DNA from: Symsagittifera roscoffensis
Taxonomy: Eukaryota > Xenacoelomorpha > Acoela > Convolutidae
Assembly (NCBI RefSeq): GCF_963678635.1
Contig: NC_087068.1
Location: forward strand, 32,366,318-32,430,317
Direction of reading: 5' to 3'
Length of the DNA stretch: 64,000 bases
Positions 40,904-55,958 of this stretch are shown here, in pieces. The notes beneath the pieces were generated by a model. The model saw nothing but the letters and a program-made list of their open reading frames with translations. It was not told where the DNA came from and did no database searches. The first letter of the stretch is position 1. Every line of letters starts with the position of its first letter. Both the position numbers and the translations under genes were made by a program.

Positions 40904-43600
40904 NNNNNNNNNNNNNNNNNNNNNNNNNNNNNNNNNNNNNNNNNNNNNNNNNNNNNNNNNNNNNNNNNNNNNNNNNNNNNNNNNNNNNNNNNNNNNNNNN
41001 NNNNNNNNNNNNNNNNNNNNNNNNNNNNNNNNNNNNNNNNNNNNNNNNNNNNNNNNNNNNNNNNNNNNNNNNNNNNNNNNNNNNNNNNNNNNNNNNNNNN
41101 NNNATAAAAAAGGAAGAATTTCGGACATCAGCTATGAGCGTTTCAGGCCGTAAAACCCACATAGCTGCTGTCCTAACGTCTTTTCCCATTATAGTTAGCA
41201 AAAAACAATTGAGTTGATTAGGTATACTTTTGAAAAATCTGCTTTTCAAAATCTGTTTTTCAAACGTCTTTCCATTGTAATAAACAAAAGTATACCTAAT
41301 CAACTCAATTGTTTTTGCTAACTATAATGGGAAAAGACGTTAGGACAGCATATATGTGGGTTTCACGGCCTGAAACGCTCATAGATGATGTCCGAAATTC
41401 TTCCTTTTTTTATACATTGCGGAAAAAAAATCAAATGTTTATGAATCTGTCTTTCGCTTATTGTGATGGCGGAAGAGCTCTTGAGACCAGATGTATGCGT
41501 TTCTAGCCCCGAAACGCTTGTGTCTGCTGTCCAATTAACTTCTTTGTAAAATTTGGCGGAAAAAATTTTATGAGTCTGCTGTCCTGTCAACTTATGGATC
41601 TTTCACGATCTTGAACGTACATACCTGCTTTCCAAACGTCTTTTCCTTTGTAATAATCAAAAACAATTTGTCTTATCAAATAGAATATTTTTTTAATAAT
41701 TATGATGGGAAAAGACATGATGGGAATATCAAAATGTCACGTGAAGACAGGTATAGCAGGTATGATCCTTTCGGGCAATGAAACGCACATATCTGTTGAG
41801 CGTATTTGATGAGTCTGCTGTCTTATTAACCTATGGGTATTTCAGGCTCTTGAACCCACATATCTACTTTCCAAACGTATTTTCTATTGTAATAATTTAA
41901 AAAAACGGAAAAGTTTTTTTTCCTATCATAATTATTTACAAATAAATTATTTGATAAACAAAATGTTTTTTCTTATTACAATGGAAAAGAAATTTGGAAA
42001 GCAGATAAGTGTGTTCAAGAGCCTGAAATACCCATAGATTAATAAGACAGCAGACTCATCAAATACGCTCAGCAGATATGTGCGTTTCAGTGCCTGTAAG
42101 GATCATACCTGCTATCCAAACGTCTTGCAATGACATTTTAAGCGAGATCAAACCATTTATTTTTGAACATTTTTTTGAGTCCCTGACATGCACATATCTG
42201 CTGTTTCAACGTATTTCCTCAATAAATTTAGCAAAACCTATTATTTTATCAATTAATTGTTGTTAAATATGATGGGGAACGCATTTGGACAGCACATAAG
42301 TGCTTTTCGGGGCTTTAAACGCTCTTATCTGCTGCTCAAACGTCTTCCGTTATTAGATTAAGCGAAAAAATAATTATTTTTTTATCATCATTGTTCGCTA
42401 GAATTGAAGGATGCAGAAGGATGCAAACGCAGCAAAAAATTAATTATTCGCAAAATATATATTTTTTTTGCTAAATATGACGAGAAAAGACATCGGCCAG
42501 CAGATATGCGTTTTAGTGCCTGAAACACAAATATCTGCTGTTCAAACGTCTCTCCCTATCAGGTTCAGCAAAAAATCCTTTTTTTTCATCAAATAAAAAA
42601 AAATTTTCTTATCAAGATGGGAAAAGACGTCGGGACAACACTAGGTGCATTTTTGGGCCCCAAACGCGCATATCTGATGTCTAAACGTCTTCCGTTATTA
42701 GATTAAGCGAAGGAATAACCATTTTTTTAACATCATTGTTCGCTAAAATTGAAGGATGCAGAAGGATGCAAACGCAGCAAAAAATTAATTTTATTAGCTA
42801 AATAAATTTTTTTCGCTAAATCTGCGAGGAAAGACATCGGCCAGCAGATATGCGTTTTGGTGCCTGAAACACAAATATTTGCTGTTCAAACGTCTCTCCC
42901 CATCACTGTCATCAAAAAATATTATTTCAACAACTAAAAGTTTTTCTCTTATCAAGATGGGAAAAGACGTCGGGACAGCACCAAGTGCGTTTTTGGGCCC
43001 CAAACGCGCATATCTGATGTGTAAACGTCTTCTAATGTCATATTTAGCAAAATATATTTTTTGATGAATCAATTTTTTTGCTAGATATGAACATGGAAGT
43101 CGTAAGGACAGCAGACATGTGTATTTCAGACCCCCAAACGCACATATCTGCTTGCAACGTCTTTTCCATTGCAAAATATTCACTTTATCAAATGTTTTGA
43201 CTATTTATGATGAAAAAAGACGTTTGGAGATTAGGTATGTGTTTCAGAATCTGAAATGCATGCAAATAAATGCTGTCCAAATATTAGATCTCTATCAAGT
43301 TTAGCCAAAAATATCAAATTTTTATCAGGTATTTTTGGTTTGGAAGATGTTTGGACAGAGAATGATTGCGTTTCAGGCCCTGAAACGCTCAATTTTACTG
43401 TCCGTAATTCTATTCTCATCAAATTTGGTGGCAAAAAAATCATTGCAACAACTATTGATTTGTTTTGCTGAATAATTTGAATTTTTTTTTTCAATTTCAG
43501 GTTGAATCAATTTTGTTGCTACATTTGCTACTTAGGGATCAGATAAGTGCGTTAGGGGACATGAAACGCACTTATAAGCTTTCGAAACGTCTTCTTCCAA
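38900..43600. repeat. Large inverted repeat within the satellite, axis near 41259
   Basis: From the axis, 41232 leftward and 41285 rightward read as reverse complements with matching unit order for more than 2 kb. Examples: 38980-39100 pairs with 43260-43420, and 38810-38900 with 43490-43560. Looser pairing extends beyond. The 52-bp spacer is nearly the same as at 37304. The assembly gap lies only 130 bp from the axis. Confidence 0.7.
40904..41103. other. Assembly gap (200 N)
   Basis: Exactly 200 ambiguous bases inside the satellite. Flanking sequence matches the unit at 37080-37150, so the missing part is probably one partial unit; the length may be nominal. Confidence 0.99.
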
Positions 43601-44009
43601 CGAAATAAGCAAAATTATCAATTTATTAATAAAATATTTTTGTTTTGCTAAATCCGATGAGAGTAGGAGTTTGGAGAGCAAATCAGTGCGTTATGAGCGT
43701 CTTGTCTGCGTTATAAGCAATATGAGCGTCTTAACCGATCATATTGAATGAAAAAATTTTTTAGTTGAAAAATGATATTTTGCAAAAAAAGATAAAAAAG
43801 ACGTTGGGACAGCAGATGTATGCAATTCAGAGACTGAAAAGAAACAAATCTGCTCTTCAAATGTCTTTAACCATCATATGTAGCGATAAAAATGATTCCT
43901 CAAAATTCTATTTTTTTGCCAAATATGACGAGGGAAGACGTTTAAATAGCCGACACAAGGGCTTAATGCACTGAAACGCATTTATATGTTGTCCAAACTT
44001 TGCATTTCT

Positions 44010-44455
44010 TGGCCGTTTCATTTTAAAAAGTTGATGTTAACCATGTTCAAATAATTGCGATTCATCAAAAAATTGTTTTATTTTCTTTGTTAAAATATGA
44101 ATAAGGCATCGACAGTTTCTGAACAAAAAACATATTGCATTAGGTTAGAGGAGTCTTCTTACTTATTCCATCCATAAAGCAAAATTTCTGATTTCTGATT
44201 TGAAACTGCTTTCACCCGATTAGGTCATCTATATAAAAAAATTCTATCCAGTTTAAGAAGATTTTGTAGGCAACGAGTCAGTAGCCGGAGTGTTCACCAG
44301 GAGTGCCGTGGAAACATTAGATGGTTCAAACATCCGAAAAGTTCAGAAAAGAGCAAGCACCCGAAAAACAACTTCACCAGTCCAAATATCCAAAAATGAT
44401 CACAAATTAGGGCAAAAATGATCACAAATGCAGCTGATAATTCTATTGAAAATTT
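44010..44455. repeat. Non-palindromic segment of the higher-order repeat, copy 1
   Basis: About 445 bp unlike the hairpin units. It contains ctatataaaaaa (TATA-like, about 44229-44240), caacgagtcagtagccgg and a short direct repeat, aaatgatcacaaat. There is no long ORF. It recurs at 49563 and 55510. Confidence 0.75.
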
Positions 44456-47400
44456 TCCAAACGCATATGTCTGCTGTCCAAATGCTTAGACTATCATATT
44501 TAGCAAGAGTTACCTTTTATCAACTAACTGTGTTTTTCAAACATGGTTGGGGAATACGTTTGAACAGCAGATAAAAGCGTTCCAGGCCCTTTAAAAAGCG
44601 TTTTGAATGTCGAAACGTCTTCCCCGGCATATTTAGCAAAAATATATATTATTATTGTTGAATCAATTTTTAACTATAAAAGTCTTTCACATTGAAATAA
44701 ACAAAAAATAATTTTATCAACTCAATCAATTGTTTTTTGCTTTTTTTGCTAATTATAATGGGAGAAGACGTTGAGACAGCAGATATGTGCGGTTCACGGC
44801 CTGAAAAGCTCATAGCTGCTGTCCGAAATTCTTCTATCTTTTTAATTAGCGGGAAAAAATCAGATATTAATGAATCCATTTTTCACTTATTTTAATGGCG
44901 CAAGACCTCTGGAGAGCAGATATATGCGTTTCCGGCCATTAACTACTTATATTTGCTGTCCAATTAACTTCCTTTTAAAGTTTGGCTCAATTTATCAACT
45001 AATTTATTTTTCTTAACACTATGGGGGAAAGTATTTTATAAAGTAGTAAGTGCGTTTCAGGTTTTAAAAGTGCATATCTGCTGTCAAAGTGTCTGATCCC
45101 GTCATAAATGACAGAAAAAAAACACATATTTTTGGATCAATTTTCTTGCTAAATCTAACAGTAAAAGACGTAGATATATGTATTTCGGGCCATTCAACGC
45201 ACATATCTGCTCTCCAAACTTCTTCTTCCGTCAAATTTATCAAAGAAGATCGAATCATCTTTAACTGTTTCTTTTTACTCACATTTGGAAAGCAAGTATC
45301 AGGCGTAATTCCGGTCTTGAAACGCACATTTCCGGTGTCCAAAAGTCTGCCCCGTCATATATAGCAAAAAAAACCATAAGTTGATAAATTGATTTTTCCG
45401 TTAGTTATGATGGGGAAAATATACGGACAGAATATAAAAGCTTTTCGGGCATTGAACAACAGTAAGTGCGTTTCAGGGCTTCAAAGCGCATATCTGCTGT
45501 CAAAATTTCTGATCCCGCCAGATTTTGCAGAAAAAAAACTTCTAATGTTGAATCATTTTTCTCACCGAAAATGATAGTAGAAGACGTAGCTACAGCAGAT
45601 ACTGAAACGCTCAGCACTGAAACAATGAAAATTCGTACTGCACTGAAACGCTCAACAATGCTGTTCAAAAGTCTTCTCCCAAAAAACTTTGCAAGAAATA
45701 TTATCTCATCAATTAACTAATTTGTTTTGCTAAATAACTTGAAAAAACTTGTTAATTTTGAGTTGAATTGTTTTTTTTTCATTATTGATGATAAAAGAAG
45801 ACGCTTGGAGAACAGATATGTGCTGTTTTTTTCTGAAACGCCCGTAACTGCTGTCAAATATTTTTTCATCTTGTTCACCTAAAAAAACTAATTATTTAAT
45901 ATGTTGACTTTGATGGGGAAGACAATGGGAAGCTCCATTCTGCTGTCCAACTCACCAGGAAAACAATTTTGCAAACAAAATCACCACAGCAACAGTTTGA
46001 TTTGTTTTGCTAAAGAGCTTGAAAAAAATTTTCAACTCTGGGTTCAATCAAGTTTTTTTATTTTTATTATTTATGGAAAAAGACGTTTGGAGAGCAGATA
46101 ACTTAGTTTCAGTTCCTGTAATGCACATATCTGCTGTCCAAAGGTCTTCCCCCATCATATTTAGCAAAACTATCATTTCATCAGTTAATTGTTGTTTTCT
46201 TGTTGAGTACGATGGGGGAAGCCCTTTGGACAGCAGATAAGAGCGTTTCAGGGCCTAAACGCTCTTATCTGCTACCAAACGTCTTCGATGTCATATTTAG
46301 CAGAAAAAAAAAACAATTTTTGCTGAATCAATTTTTTGCTAATTAAAAAAGTAGAAGACGTAGGGACAGCAGATGTGCGTTTTTCAGGCCTTTAAACGCA
46401 CTTATCTGCTTTTCAAACGTCTTTCCCATTGTAATAAACAAAAATATACCTAATCAACTCAATTTTTTTTTGCTAACTGTAATGGGAAAAGACGTTAGGA
46501 CAGCAGATATGTGGGTTTGACGGCCTGAAACGCTCATAGATGATGTCCGAAATTCTTCCTTTTTTATACATTGCGGGAAAAAAATCAAATATTTATCAAT
46601 CCGTTTTTCGCTGATTGTAATGGCGGAAGAGCTCTTGAGAGCAGATATATGCGTTTCTAGCTCCGAAACGCTTATATCTGCTGTCCAATTAACTTCTTTG
46701 TAACATTTGGCGGAAAAAATCTTATGAGTCTGCTGTCCTATCAACTTAATGGTCTTTCAGGATCTTGAACGCACATACCTGCTTTCCAAACGTCTTTTCC
46801 ATTGTAATAATCAAAAACAATTTGGTTTATCGAATAGATTATTTGTAAATAATAATGATGGAAAAAGACATGATGGGAATATCAAAATGTCATGGGAAGA
46901 CGTTTGGATAGCAGGTAGGATCCTTTCAGGCACTGAAACGCACATATCTGTTGAGCGTATTTGATGAATCTGCTGTCTTATTGACCCATGGGTATTTCAG
47001 GCTCTTGAATCCACATATCTACTTTCCAAACGTATTTTCTATTGTATTAATTTAAAAAATGGAAAAGTTTTTTTTCCATCATAATTATTAACAAACAAAT
47101 TATTTGATAACCAAAATTGTTTTTTCTTATTACAATGGATAAGACGTTTGAAAAGCAGATATGTGCGTTCAAGAGCCTGAAAAAACCATAGGTTAATAGG
47201 ACAGCAAACTCATCAAATACGCTCAGCAAATATGTGCGTTTCAGTGCCTGGAAAGATCATACCTGCTATCCAAACGTCTTCCCATGACATTTTAAGCGAG
47301 ATCAAATCATTAATTTTTGAACCATTTTTTTGAGTACCTGAAATGCACATATCTGCTGTTCCAATGTCTTTTCTCGTTATATTTAATATTTCCATCATGC

Positions 47401-49562
47401 CTTTTCCCAAACGTCTTTTCCCATCTAATTATTAAAAAATAAATTGTTTGATAAACCGAACTGTTTTTGCTCATTACAATGGAAACGAAATTTGGAAAGC
47501 ATATAAGTGTGTTCAAGAGCCTGAAATACTCATAGGTTAATAGGACAGCAGACTCATCAAATACGCTCAGCAGATATGTGCGTTTCAGTGTCTGAAAGGA
47601 TCATACCTGCAATCCAAACGTCTTCCAATGACACTTTAAGCGAGATCAAATCATTAATTTTTGAACCATTTTTTTGAGTCCCTGACATGCACATATCTGC
47701 TGTTTCAACGTCTTCCCTCAAAAAGTTAGCAAAACCTATTATTTTATCAATTAATTGTTGTTAAATATAATGGGGAACGCTTTTGGACAGCACATAAGTG
47801 TTTTTCGGGACTTTAAACGCTCTTATCTGTCCCTCAAACGTCTTCCGTTGTTAGACTAAGCGAAGGATTAATCATTTTTTAAAATCATTATTCGCTAAAA
47901 TTGAAGAATGCAGGAGGATGCAAACGCAGCAAAAAATTATTTTATTAGCAAACCTCATCAAATACGCTCAGCAGATATGTGCGTTTCAGTGCCTGAAAGG
48001 ATCATACCTGCTATCCAAACGACCTCCAATGCCATTTTAAGCGAGATCAAATCATTTTGTTGAACCTTTTTTGAGTCCCTGAAATGCACATATCTGCTGT
48101 TTCAACGTTTTTCCTCAATATATTCAGCAAAACCTATCATTTTATCAATTAAGTGTTGTTAAATATGATGGGAAATGCATTTAACAGCACATAAGTGCTT
48201 TTTGGAGCTTTAAACACTCTTATCTGCTGCTCAAACGTCTTCCGTTATTAGATTAAGCGAAGAAATAATCATTTTTTTAGCATCATTGTTAGCTAAAATT
48301 GAAGGATGCAGAAGGATGCAAACGCAGAGAAAAATTAATTTATTACCAAAATATATATTTTTCGCTAAATATGACGAGGAAAGACATCGGCCAGCAGATA
48401 TGCGTTTTAGTGCCTGAAACACAAATATTTGCCGTTCAAACGTCTCTCCCCATCACGTTCATCAAAAAATTTTATTTCATCAACTAAAATTTTTTTTCTT
48501 ATCAAGATGGGAAAAGACGTCGGGACAGCACTAAATGCATTTTTGGGCCCCAAACGCGCATATCTGATGTGTAAACGTCTTCTCATGTCATATTTAGCAA
48601 AATATATTTTTTGATGAAACTTTTTTTTTCGCTATATATGAAAATAGAAGTCGTAAGGACAGCAGACATGTGTATTTCAGACCCCCAAACGCACATATCT
48701 GCTTGCAACGTCTTTCCCATTGCAAAATATTCAGTTTATCAAATGTTGTGGTTAATTATGATGACAAAAGACGTTTGGAGAGCAGATATGTGTTTCAGAA
48801 TCTGAAATGCATGCACATATGTGCTGTCCACATATTAGATCTCTATCAAGTTTAGCCAAAAATATCAATTTTTTAATCAGATATCTTTGCTTTGGAAGAC
48901 GTTTGGACAGAGAATGATTGCGTTTCAGGCCCTAAAACGCTCAATGCTACTGTCCGAAATTCTATTCTCATCAAATTTTGTGGCAAAAAATTCACTGCAA
49001 CAACTATTTGATTTGTTTCGCTGAATAATTTGAATTTTTTTTTTCAATTTCAAGTTGAATCAAATTTGTTGCTTTTTTTGCTACTTAGAGATCAGATAAG
49101 TGCGTTAGGGGACATGAAATGCACTTATAAATTTCCAAACGTCTTCTTCCAACGAATGAAGCAAAATTATCAAGTTATTAATAAAATATTTTTGGTTTTG
49201 CTAAATATGATGAGTAGGCGTTTGGAGAGCAAATCAGTGCGTTATGAGCGTTTTACCCGCGTTATGGGCAATATGAGCGTCTTAACCGGTCATATTGAAT
49301 GAAAAAACTTAATTAGTTGAAAAATGATATTTTGCAAACAATGATGAAAAAGGCATTGGGACAGCAGATATGTGCAATTCAGGGACTGAAATGCACAAAT
49401 CTGCTCTTCAAATGTCTTCAACCATCATATGCAGCGATAAAAATGATTCCTCAAAATTCAAATATTTTGCCAAATATGAAGGGGGCAAGACGTTTAAACA
49501 GCCGACACAAGGGCTTATGCCCTGAAACGCAATTATATGGTGTCCAAACTTTGCGTTTCAGG

Positions 49563-50008
49563 GCCGTTTCATTTTAAAAAGTTGAAGTTAGCCATGTTCA
49601 AATAATTGCGATTCATCAAAAAATTGTTTTATTTCATTGTTAAAATATGAATAAGGTATCGACAGTTTCTGAACAAAGAACACATTACAATAGGTTAGAG
49701 GAGTCTTCATACTTATTCCTTCCATAAAGCAATATTTCTGATTTCTGAATTGAAACTGCTTCCACCCGATTAGGTCATCTATATGAAAAAATTCTATACA
49801 GTTTAAGAGGATTTTGTAGGCAACGAGTCAGTAGCCGGAGTGTTCACCAGGAGTGCCGTGGAAACATTAGATGGTTCAAACATCCGAAAAAATCAGAAAA
49901 GAGCAAGCACACGAAAAACAACTTCACCAGTCCAAATATCCGAAAATGATCACATATTAGGGCAAAATTGATCACAAATGCAGCTGATAATTCTATTGAA
50001 CTTTTTCC
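49563..50008. repeat. Non-palindromic segment of the higher-order repeat, copy 2
   Basis: Matches 44010-44455 over its full length; the TATA-like word is changed to atatgaaaaa. Confidence 0.75.
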
Positions 50009-53000
50009 ACGCATATGTCTGCTGACCAAATGACTACACTATCATATTTAGCAAAAGGTACCTTTTTATCAACTAATTGTGTTTTTTTTAAACATGATTG
50101 GGGAATACGTTTGAACAGCAGATAAAAGCGTTCCAGGCCCATTAAAAAGCGTACTGGATGTCGAAACGTCTTCCCCGGCATATTTAGCAAAAAAATTTAT
50201 AATTATTGTTGAATCAAATTTTAACTATAAAAGTCTTTCACGTTGAAATAAACAAAAAATTATTTTACAACTCAATCGTTTTTTTTTTGCTTATTTTTGC
50301 TAATTGTAATGGGAGAAGACGTTGAAACAGCAGATATGTGCGTTTCACGACCTGAAACGCTCATAGCTGCTGTTCGAAATTCTTCAATCTTTATATTTAG
50401 CGGGAAAAAATCAGATAATATTGAATCCGTTTTTCCCTTATTTTAATGGCGGAAGACCGCTGGAGAGCAGGTATATGCGTTTCCGGCCATGAATTACTTA
50501 TATGTGCTGTCCAATTAACTTCCTTGTAAAGTTTGGCTCATTGTATCAACTAATTTCTTTTTTCTTAACACTATGGGGAAAATATTTTATACAGTAGTAA
50601 GTGCGTTTCAGGGCTTTAAAAATGCATATCTGCTGTCAAAGTGTCTGATCCCGTCATATTTGACAGAAAAAAAAACCACTTATTTTTGGATCAATTTTCT
50701 TGCTTAATCTAACAGTAGAAGACGTAGATTTATGTATTTCAGGCCATTCAACGCACATATCTGCTCTCCAAACATGTTCTTCCGTCAAATTTATCAAAGA
50801 AGATCGAATCATCTTTAATTGTTTCTTTTTGCTCACACTTGGAACGCAAGTATCAGGCGCAATTCCGGTCTTGAAACGCACATTTCCGGTGTCCAAAAGT
50901 CAGCCCCGTCATATATTGCAAAAAAATCCATAAGTTGATAAATTGATTTTTCCGTTAGTTATGATGGGGAAAACATACGGACCTAATATAAAAGCCTTTC
51001 GGGCATTGAACAGCAGTAAGTGCGTTTCAGGGCTTCAAAGGCGCAGAGCTGCTGTCAAAATTTCTGATCCCGCCAGATTTTGCAGAAAAAAACTTCTGCT
51101 GTTGAATCATTTTTCTCACTGAAAATGATAGTAGAAGACGTAGGTACAGCAGATACTGAAACGCTCAGTACTGAAACACTGAAAATTCGTACAGCACTGA
51201 AACGCTCAACACTGCTGTTCAAAATTCTTCTCTCCCATCAAACTTTGCGAGAAAGTTTATCTCATCAATTAACTAATTTGTTTTGCTAATTAACTTGAAA
51301 AAAACTTGTTAGTTTTGAGTTGAACTTTTTTTTTCATTATTGATGATAAAAGAAGACGTTTGGAGGGCACATATGTGCTGTTTTTTCTGAAACGCCCGTA
51401 ACTGCTGTCAATTATTTTTTCATCTTGTTCACCTAAAAATATTTAATATGTTGATTTTGATGTAGAAGACAATGGGAAGCTCAATTCTGTTGTCCAACTC
51501 ACCACGAAAATAATTTTGCAAACAAAATCACCACAGCAACAGTTTGGTTTGTTTTGCTAAAGAGCTTGAAAATTTTTTTCAACTCTGGGTTCAATCAAGT
51601 TTTTCTTATTATTTATGGAACAAGACGTTTGGAGAGCAGATAACTTAGTTTCAGTTCCTGAATTGCACATATCTGCTGTCCAAAGGTCTTCCCCCATCAT
51701 ATTTAGCAAAACTATCATTTCATCAGTTAATTGTTGAATTCTTGTTGAGTACAATGGGGGAAGCCCTTTGGACAGCAGATAAGATCGTTTCAGGGCCTAA
51801 ACGCTCTTATCTGCTGTCCAAACGTCTTCCCTGTCATATTTAGCAGAAAAATAAACAATTATTGCTGAATCAATTTTTTGCTAATTTAAAAAGTAGAAGA
51901 CGTAGGGACAGCCGATGTGCGTGTTTCAGGCCTTTAAACGCACTTATCTGCTTTTCAAACGTCTTTCCCATTGTTGCTAACTATAATGGGGAAAGACGTT
52001 AGGACAGCAGATATGTGGGTTTCCCGGCCTGAAACGCTCATAGCTGATGTCCGATATTCTTCCCTTTTTATACATTGCGGAAAAAAAATCAAATATTTAT
52101 GAATCCGTTTTTTGCTTCTTGTAATGGCGGAAGAGCTCTTTAGCCCCGAAACGCTTATATCTGCTGTCCAATTAACTTCCTTGTAACATTTGGCGGAAAA
52201 ATTTTTATGAGTCTGCTGTCCTGTCAACTTATGGGTCTTTCAGGATCTTGAACGCACATACCTGCTTTCCAAACGTCTTTTCCTTTGTAATAATCAAAAA
52301 CAATTTGGTTTATCAAATAAATTTTGTTTTAATAATTATGATGGGAAAAGCCATGATGGGAATATCAAAATGTCATGGGAAGACGTTTGGATAGCAGGTA
52401 TGATCCTTTCAGGCACTGAAACGCACATATCTGATGAGCATACTTGATGAGTCTGCTGTCTTATTAACCTATGGGTATTTCAGGCTCTTGAACCCATATA
52501 TATATATACTTTCCAAACGTACTTTCCATTGTAAAAATTTTAAAAAAAGCAAAAGTTTTATCTCATCATAATTATTAACAAATAAATTATTTGATAAACA
52601 AAATTGTTTTTTCTTATTACAACGGATAAGACGTTTGGTAGGCAGGTATGTGCGTTCAAGAGCCTGAAAAACTCATAGGTTAATAGGACAGCAGACTCAT
52701 CAAATACGCTCAGCAGATGTGTGCGTTTCAGTGCCTGAAAAGAACATACCTGCTATTCAAACGTCTTCTCATGAACTTTTAAGCGAGAAAAAAATCATTT
52801 TTTATGAACTTAACTTTTTTTGAATACCTGAAATGCACATATCTGTTGTTTCAATGTCTTTCCTCGTTATATTTAAAATTCCCATCATGTCTTTTCCCAA
52901 ACGTCTTTTCCCATCAAATTATTAAAAAATAAATTGTTTAATAAAACGAATTGTTTTTGTTTATTACAAGGGAAACGAAAATTGGAAAGCAGATAAGTGT

Positions 53001-55509
53001 GTTCAAGAGCCTGAAATACCCGTAGGTTAATAGGACAGCAGACTCATCAAATACGCTCAGCAGATATTGGCGTTTCAGTGCTTTTTGGGGCTTTAAACGC
53101 TCTTATCTGCTGCTCAAACGTCTTCCGTTATTAGATTAAGCGAAGGAATATTCATTTTTTTTATCATCATTGTTCGCTAAAATTGAAGGATGCAAACGCA
53201 GCAAAAAATTAATTTATTAGCAAAATATGTTTTTTTCCGCTAAATATGACGAGGAAAGACATCGGCCAGCAGATATGCGTTTTAGTGCCTGAAACACAAA
53301 TATTTGCTGTTCAAACGTCTCTCCCTATCAGGTTCAGCAAAAAATACATTTTTTCATCAACTAAAAAAAAATTTCTTATCAAGATGGGAAAAGATGTCGG
53401 GACAGCAATAAGTGCATTTTTGGGCCCCAAACGCGCATATCTGATGTCTAAACGTCTTCTCATGTCATATTTAGCAAAATATATTTTTTGATGAATCGTT
53501 TTTTTTCGCTAAATATGAAAATAGAAGTCGTAAGGACAGCAGACATGTGTATTTCAGACCCCCAAATGCACATATCTGCTCGCAACGTCTTTCCCATTGC
53601 AAAATAATCAGTTTATCAAATGTTTTGACTATTTATGATGAAAGAAGACGTTTGGAGAGCAGATATGTGCTTCAGAATCTGAAAAGCACATATATGCTGT
53701 TTCAACGTCTTTCCTCATTATATTTATTTTTCCCATCATGTCTTTTCCCAAAGTCTTTTCCCATCATAATTATTAAAAAATAAATTATTTGATAAACCGA
53801 CTGTTTTTGCTTATTACAATGGAAAAGAGGTTTGGAAAGCAGATATGCGCGTTCAAGAGCCTGAAAAACCCACAGGTTAATAGGACAGCAGACTCATCAA
53901 ATACGCTCAGCAGATTTGTGCGTTTCAGTGCCTGAAAGGATCATACCTGCTATCCAAACGTCTTCCAATGACATTTTAACCGAGATCAAATCATTTCTTT
54001 TTGAACGTTTTCTGAGTCCCTGAAATGCACATATCTGCTGTTTCAACGTTTTTCCTCAATATATTCAGCAAAACCTATCATTTTATCAATTAATTGCTGT
54101 TAAATATGATGGAAAACGCATTTGGACAGCACATAAGTGCTTTTCGGGGCTTTAAACGCTCTTATCTGCTGCTCAAACGTCTTACGTTATTAGATTACGC
54201 GAAGGAATAATCATTTTTTAATCATCATCGTTCGCTAAAATTGAAGGATGCAGAAGGATGCAAACGCAGCAAAAAGTTAATTTTTTACAAAACTATATTT
54301 TTTTCGCTAAATATGACGAGGAAAGACATCGGCCAGCAGATATGCGTTTTAGTGCCTGAAACTCAAATATTTGCTGTTCAAACGTCTCTTCCCATCACGT
54401 TCATCAAAAAATTTTGTTTCATCAACAAATAATTTTTTTCTTGTCAAGATGGGAAAAGACGTCGGGACAGCACTAAGTGCAATTTTGGGCCCCAAACGCG
54501 CATATCTGATGTCTAAACGTCTTCCCATGTCATATTTAGCAAAATATGTTTTTTGATGAATCAATTTTCTCGCTAGATATGAAAATGGAAGTCGTAAGGA
54601 CAACAGACATGTGTATTTCAGACCCCCAAACGCACATATCTGCTTGCAACGTCTTTCCCATTGCAAAATATTCAATTTATCATATGTTGTGACTATTTTT
54701 GATGAAAGAAGACGTTTGGAGAGCAGATATGTCTTTCAGAATCTGAAATGCATGCACATATATGCTGTCCAAATATAAGATCTCTATCAAGTTAAGCCAA
54801 AAATGTCAAATATTTTATGAGGTTTCTTTGATTTGGAAGACGTTTGGACAGAGAATGATTGCGTTTCAGACCCTAAAACGCTCAATTCTACTGTGCGAAA
54901 CTCTATTCTCATCAAATTTTGTGGCAAAAAATGCACTGCAACAACTGTTTGATTTGTTTCGCTTCGCTGAATAATTAAAAAAAAAATTTTCAATTTCAGG
55001 TTGAATCAATTTTGTTGCTATTTTTACTACTTAGAGATCAAATAAGTGCGTTAGGGGAAATGAAACGCACTAGTAACCTTTCCAAACGTATTTTTCCAAC
55101 GAATGAAGCAAAATTATCAAGTTATTAATAAAATATTTTTGTTTTGTTTAATATGATGAGAGTAGGCGTTTGGAGAGCAAATCAGTGCGTTATGAGCGTC
55201 TTACCCGCGTTATGAGCAATATGAGCGTCTTAACCGATCATATTGAATGAAAAAATTTAGTTAATCGAAAAATAAAATTTTGCAAAAAATACTGAAAAAA
55301 ACGTTGGGACAGCAGATGTGTGCATTTCAGGGACTGAAATGCACAAATCTGCTCTTCAAATGTGTTTAACCATCATATGCAGCGATAAAAATGATTCCTC
55401 AAAATTCAATTATTTTGCCAAATATGACGGGTGAAGACGTTTAAACAGCCGACACAAGGGCTTAATGCACTGAAACTAAATTATATGGTGTCCAAACTTT
55501 GCTTTTCAG

Positions 55510-55958
55510 GGCCGTTTCATTTTAAAAAGTTGAAGTTAGCCATGTTCAAATAATTGCGATTCATCAAAAAAATGTTTTATTTCATTGTTAAAATATGAAT
55601 AAGGCATCGACAGTTTCTGAACAAAAAACACATTACATTAGGTTAGAGGAGTCTCCATACTTATTCCGTCCATAAAGCAATATTTCTGATTTCTGATTTG
55701 AAACTGCTTTCACCCGATTAGGTCATCTATATAAAAAAATTATATCCAGTTTAAGAAGATTTTGTAGGCAACGAGTCAGAAGCCGGAGTGTTCACCAGAA
55801 GTGCCGTGGAAACATTAGATGGTTCAAACATCCGAAAAGTTCAGAAAAGAGCAAGCACCCGAAAAACAACTTCACCAGTCCAAATATCCAAAAATGATCA
55901 CAAATTAGGGCAAAAATGATCACAAATGCAGCTGATAATTCTATTGAATTTTTTCCAG
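55510..55958. repeat. Non-palindromic segment of the higher-order repeat, copy 3 (array edge)
   Basis: Third copy, with ctatataaaaaa at about 55728. Immediately after it the satellite ends and unique DNA starts (cgaaagtttccagg). Confidence 0.75.

Noticed and set aside
44010-55958. Pol III promoter or tRNA-derived element in the 445-bp segment (ggttcaaacatcc)
   Set aside because: It does not fit the B-box consensus at the right positions and no A box or cloverleaf is present.
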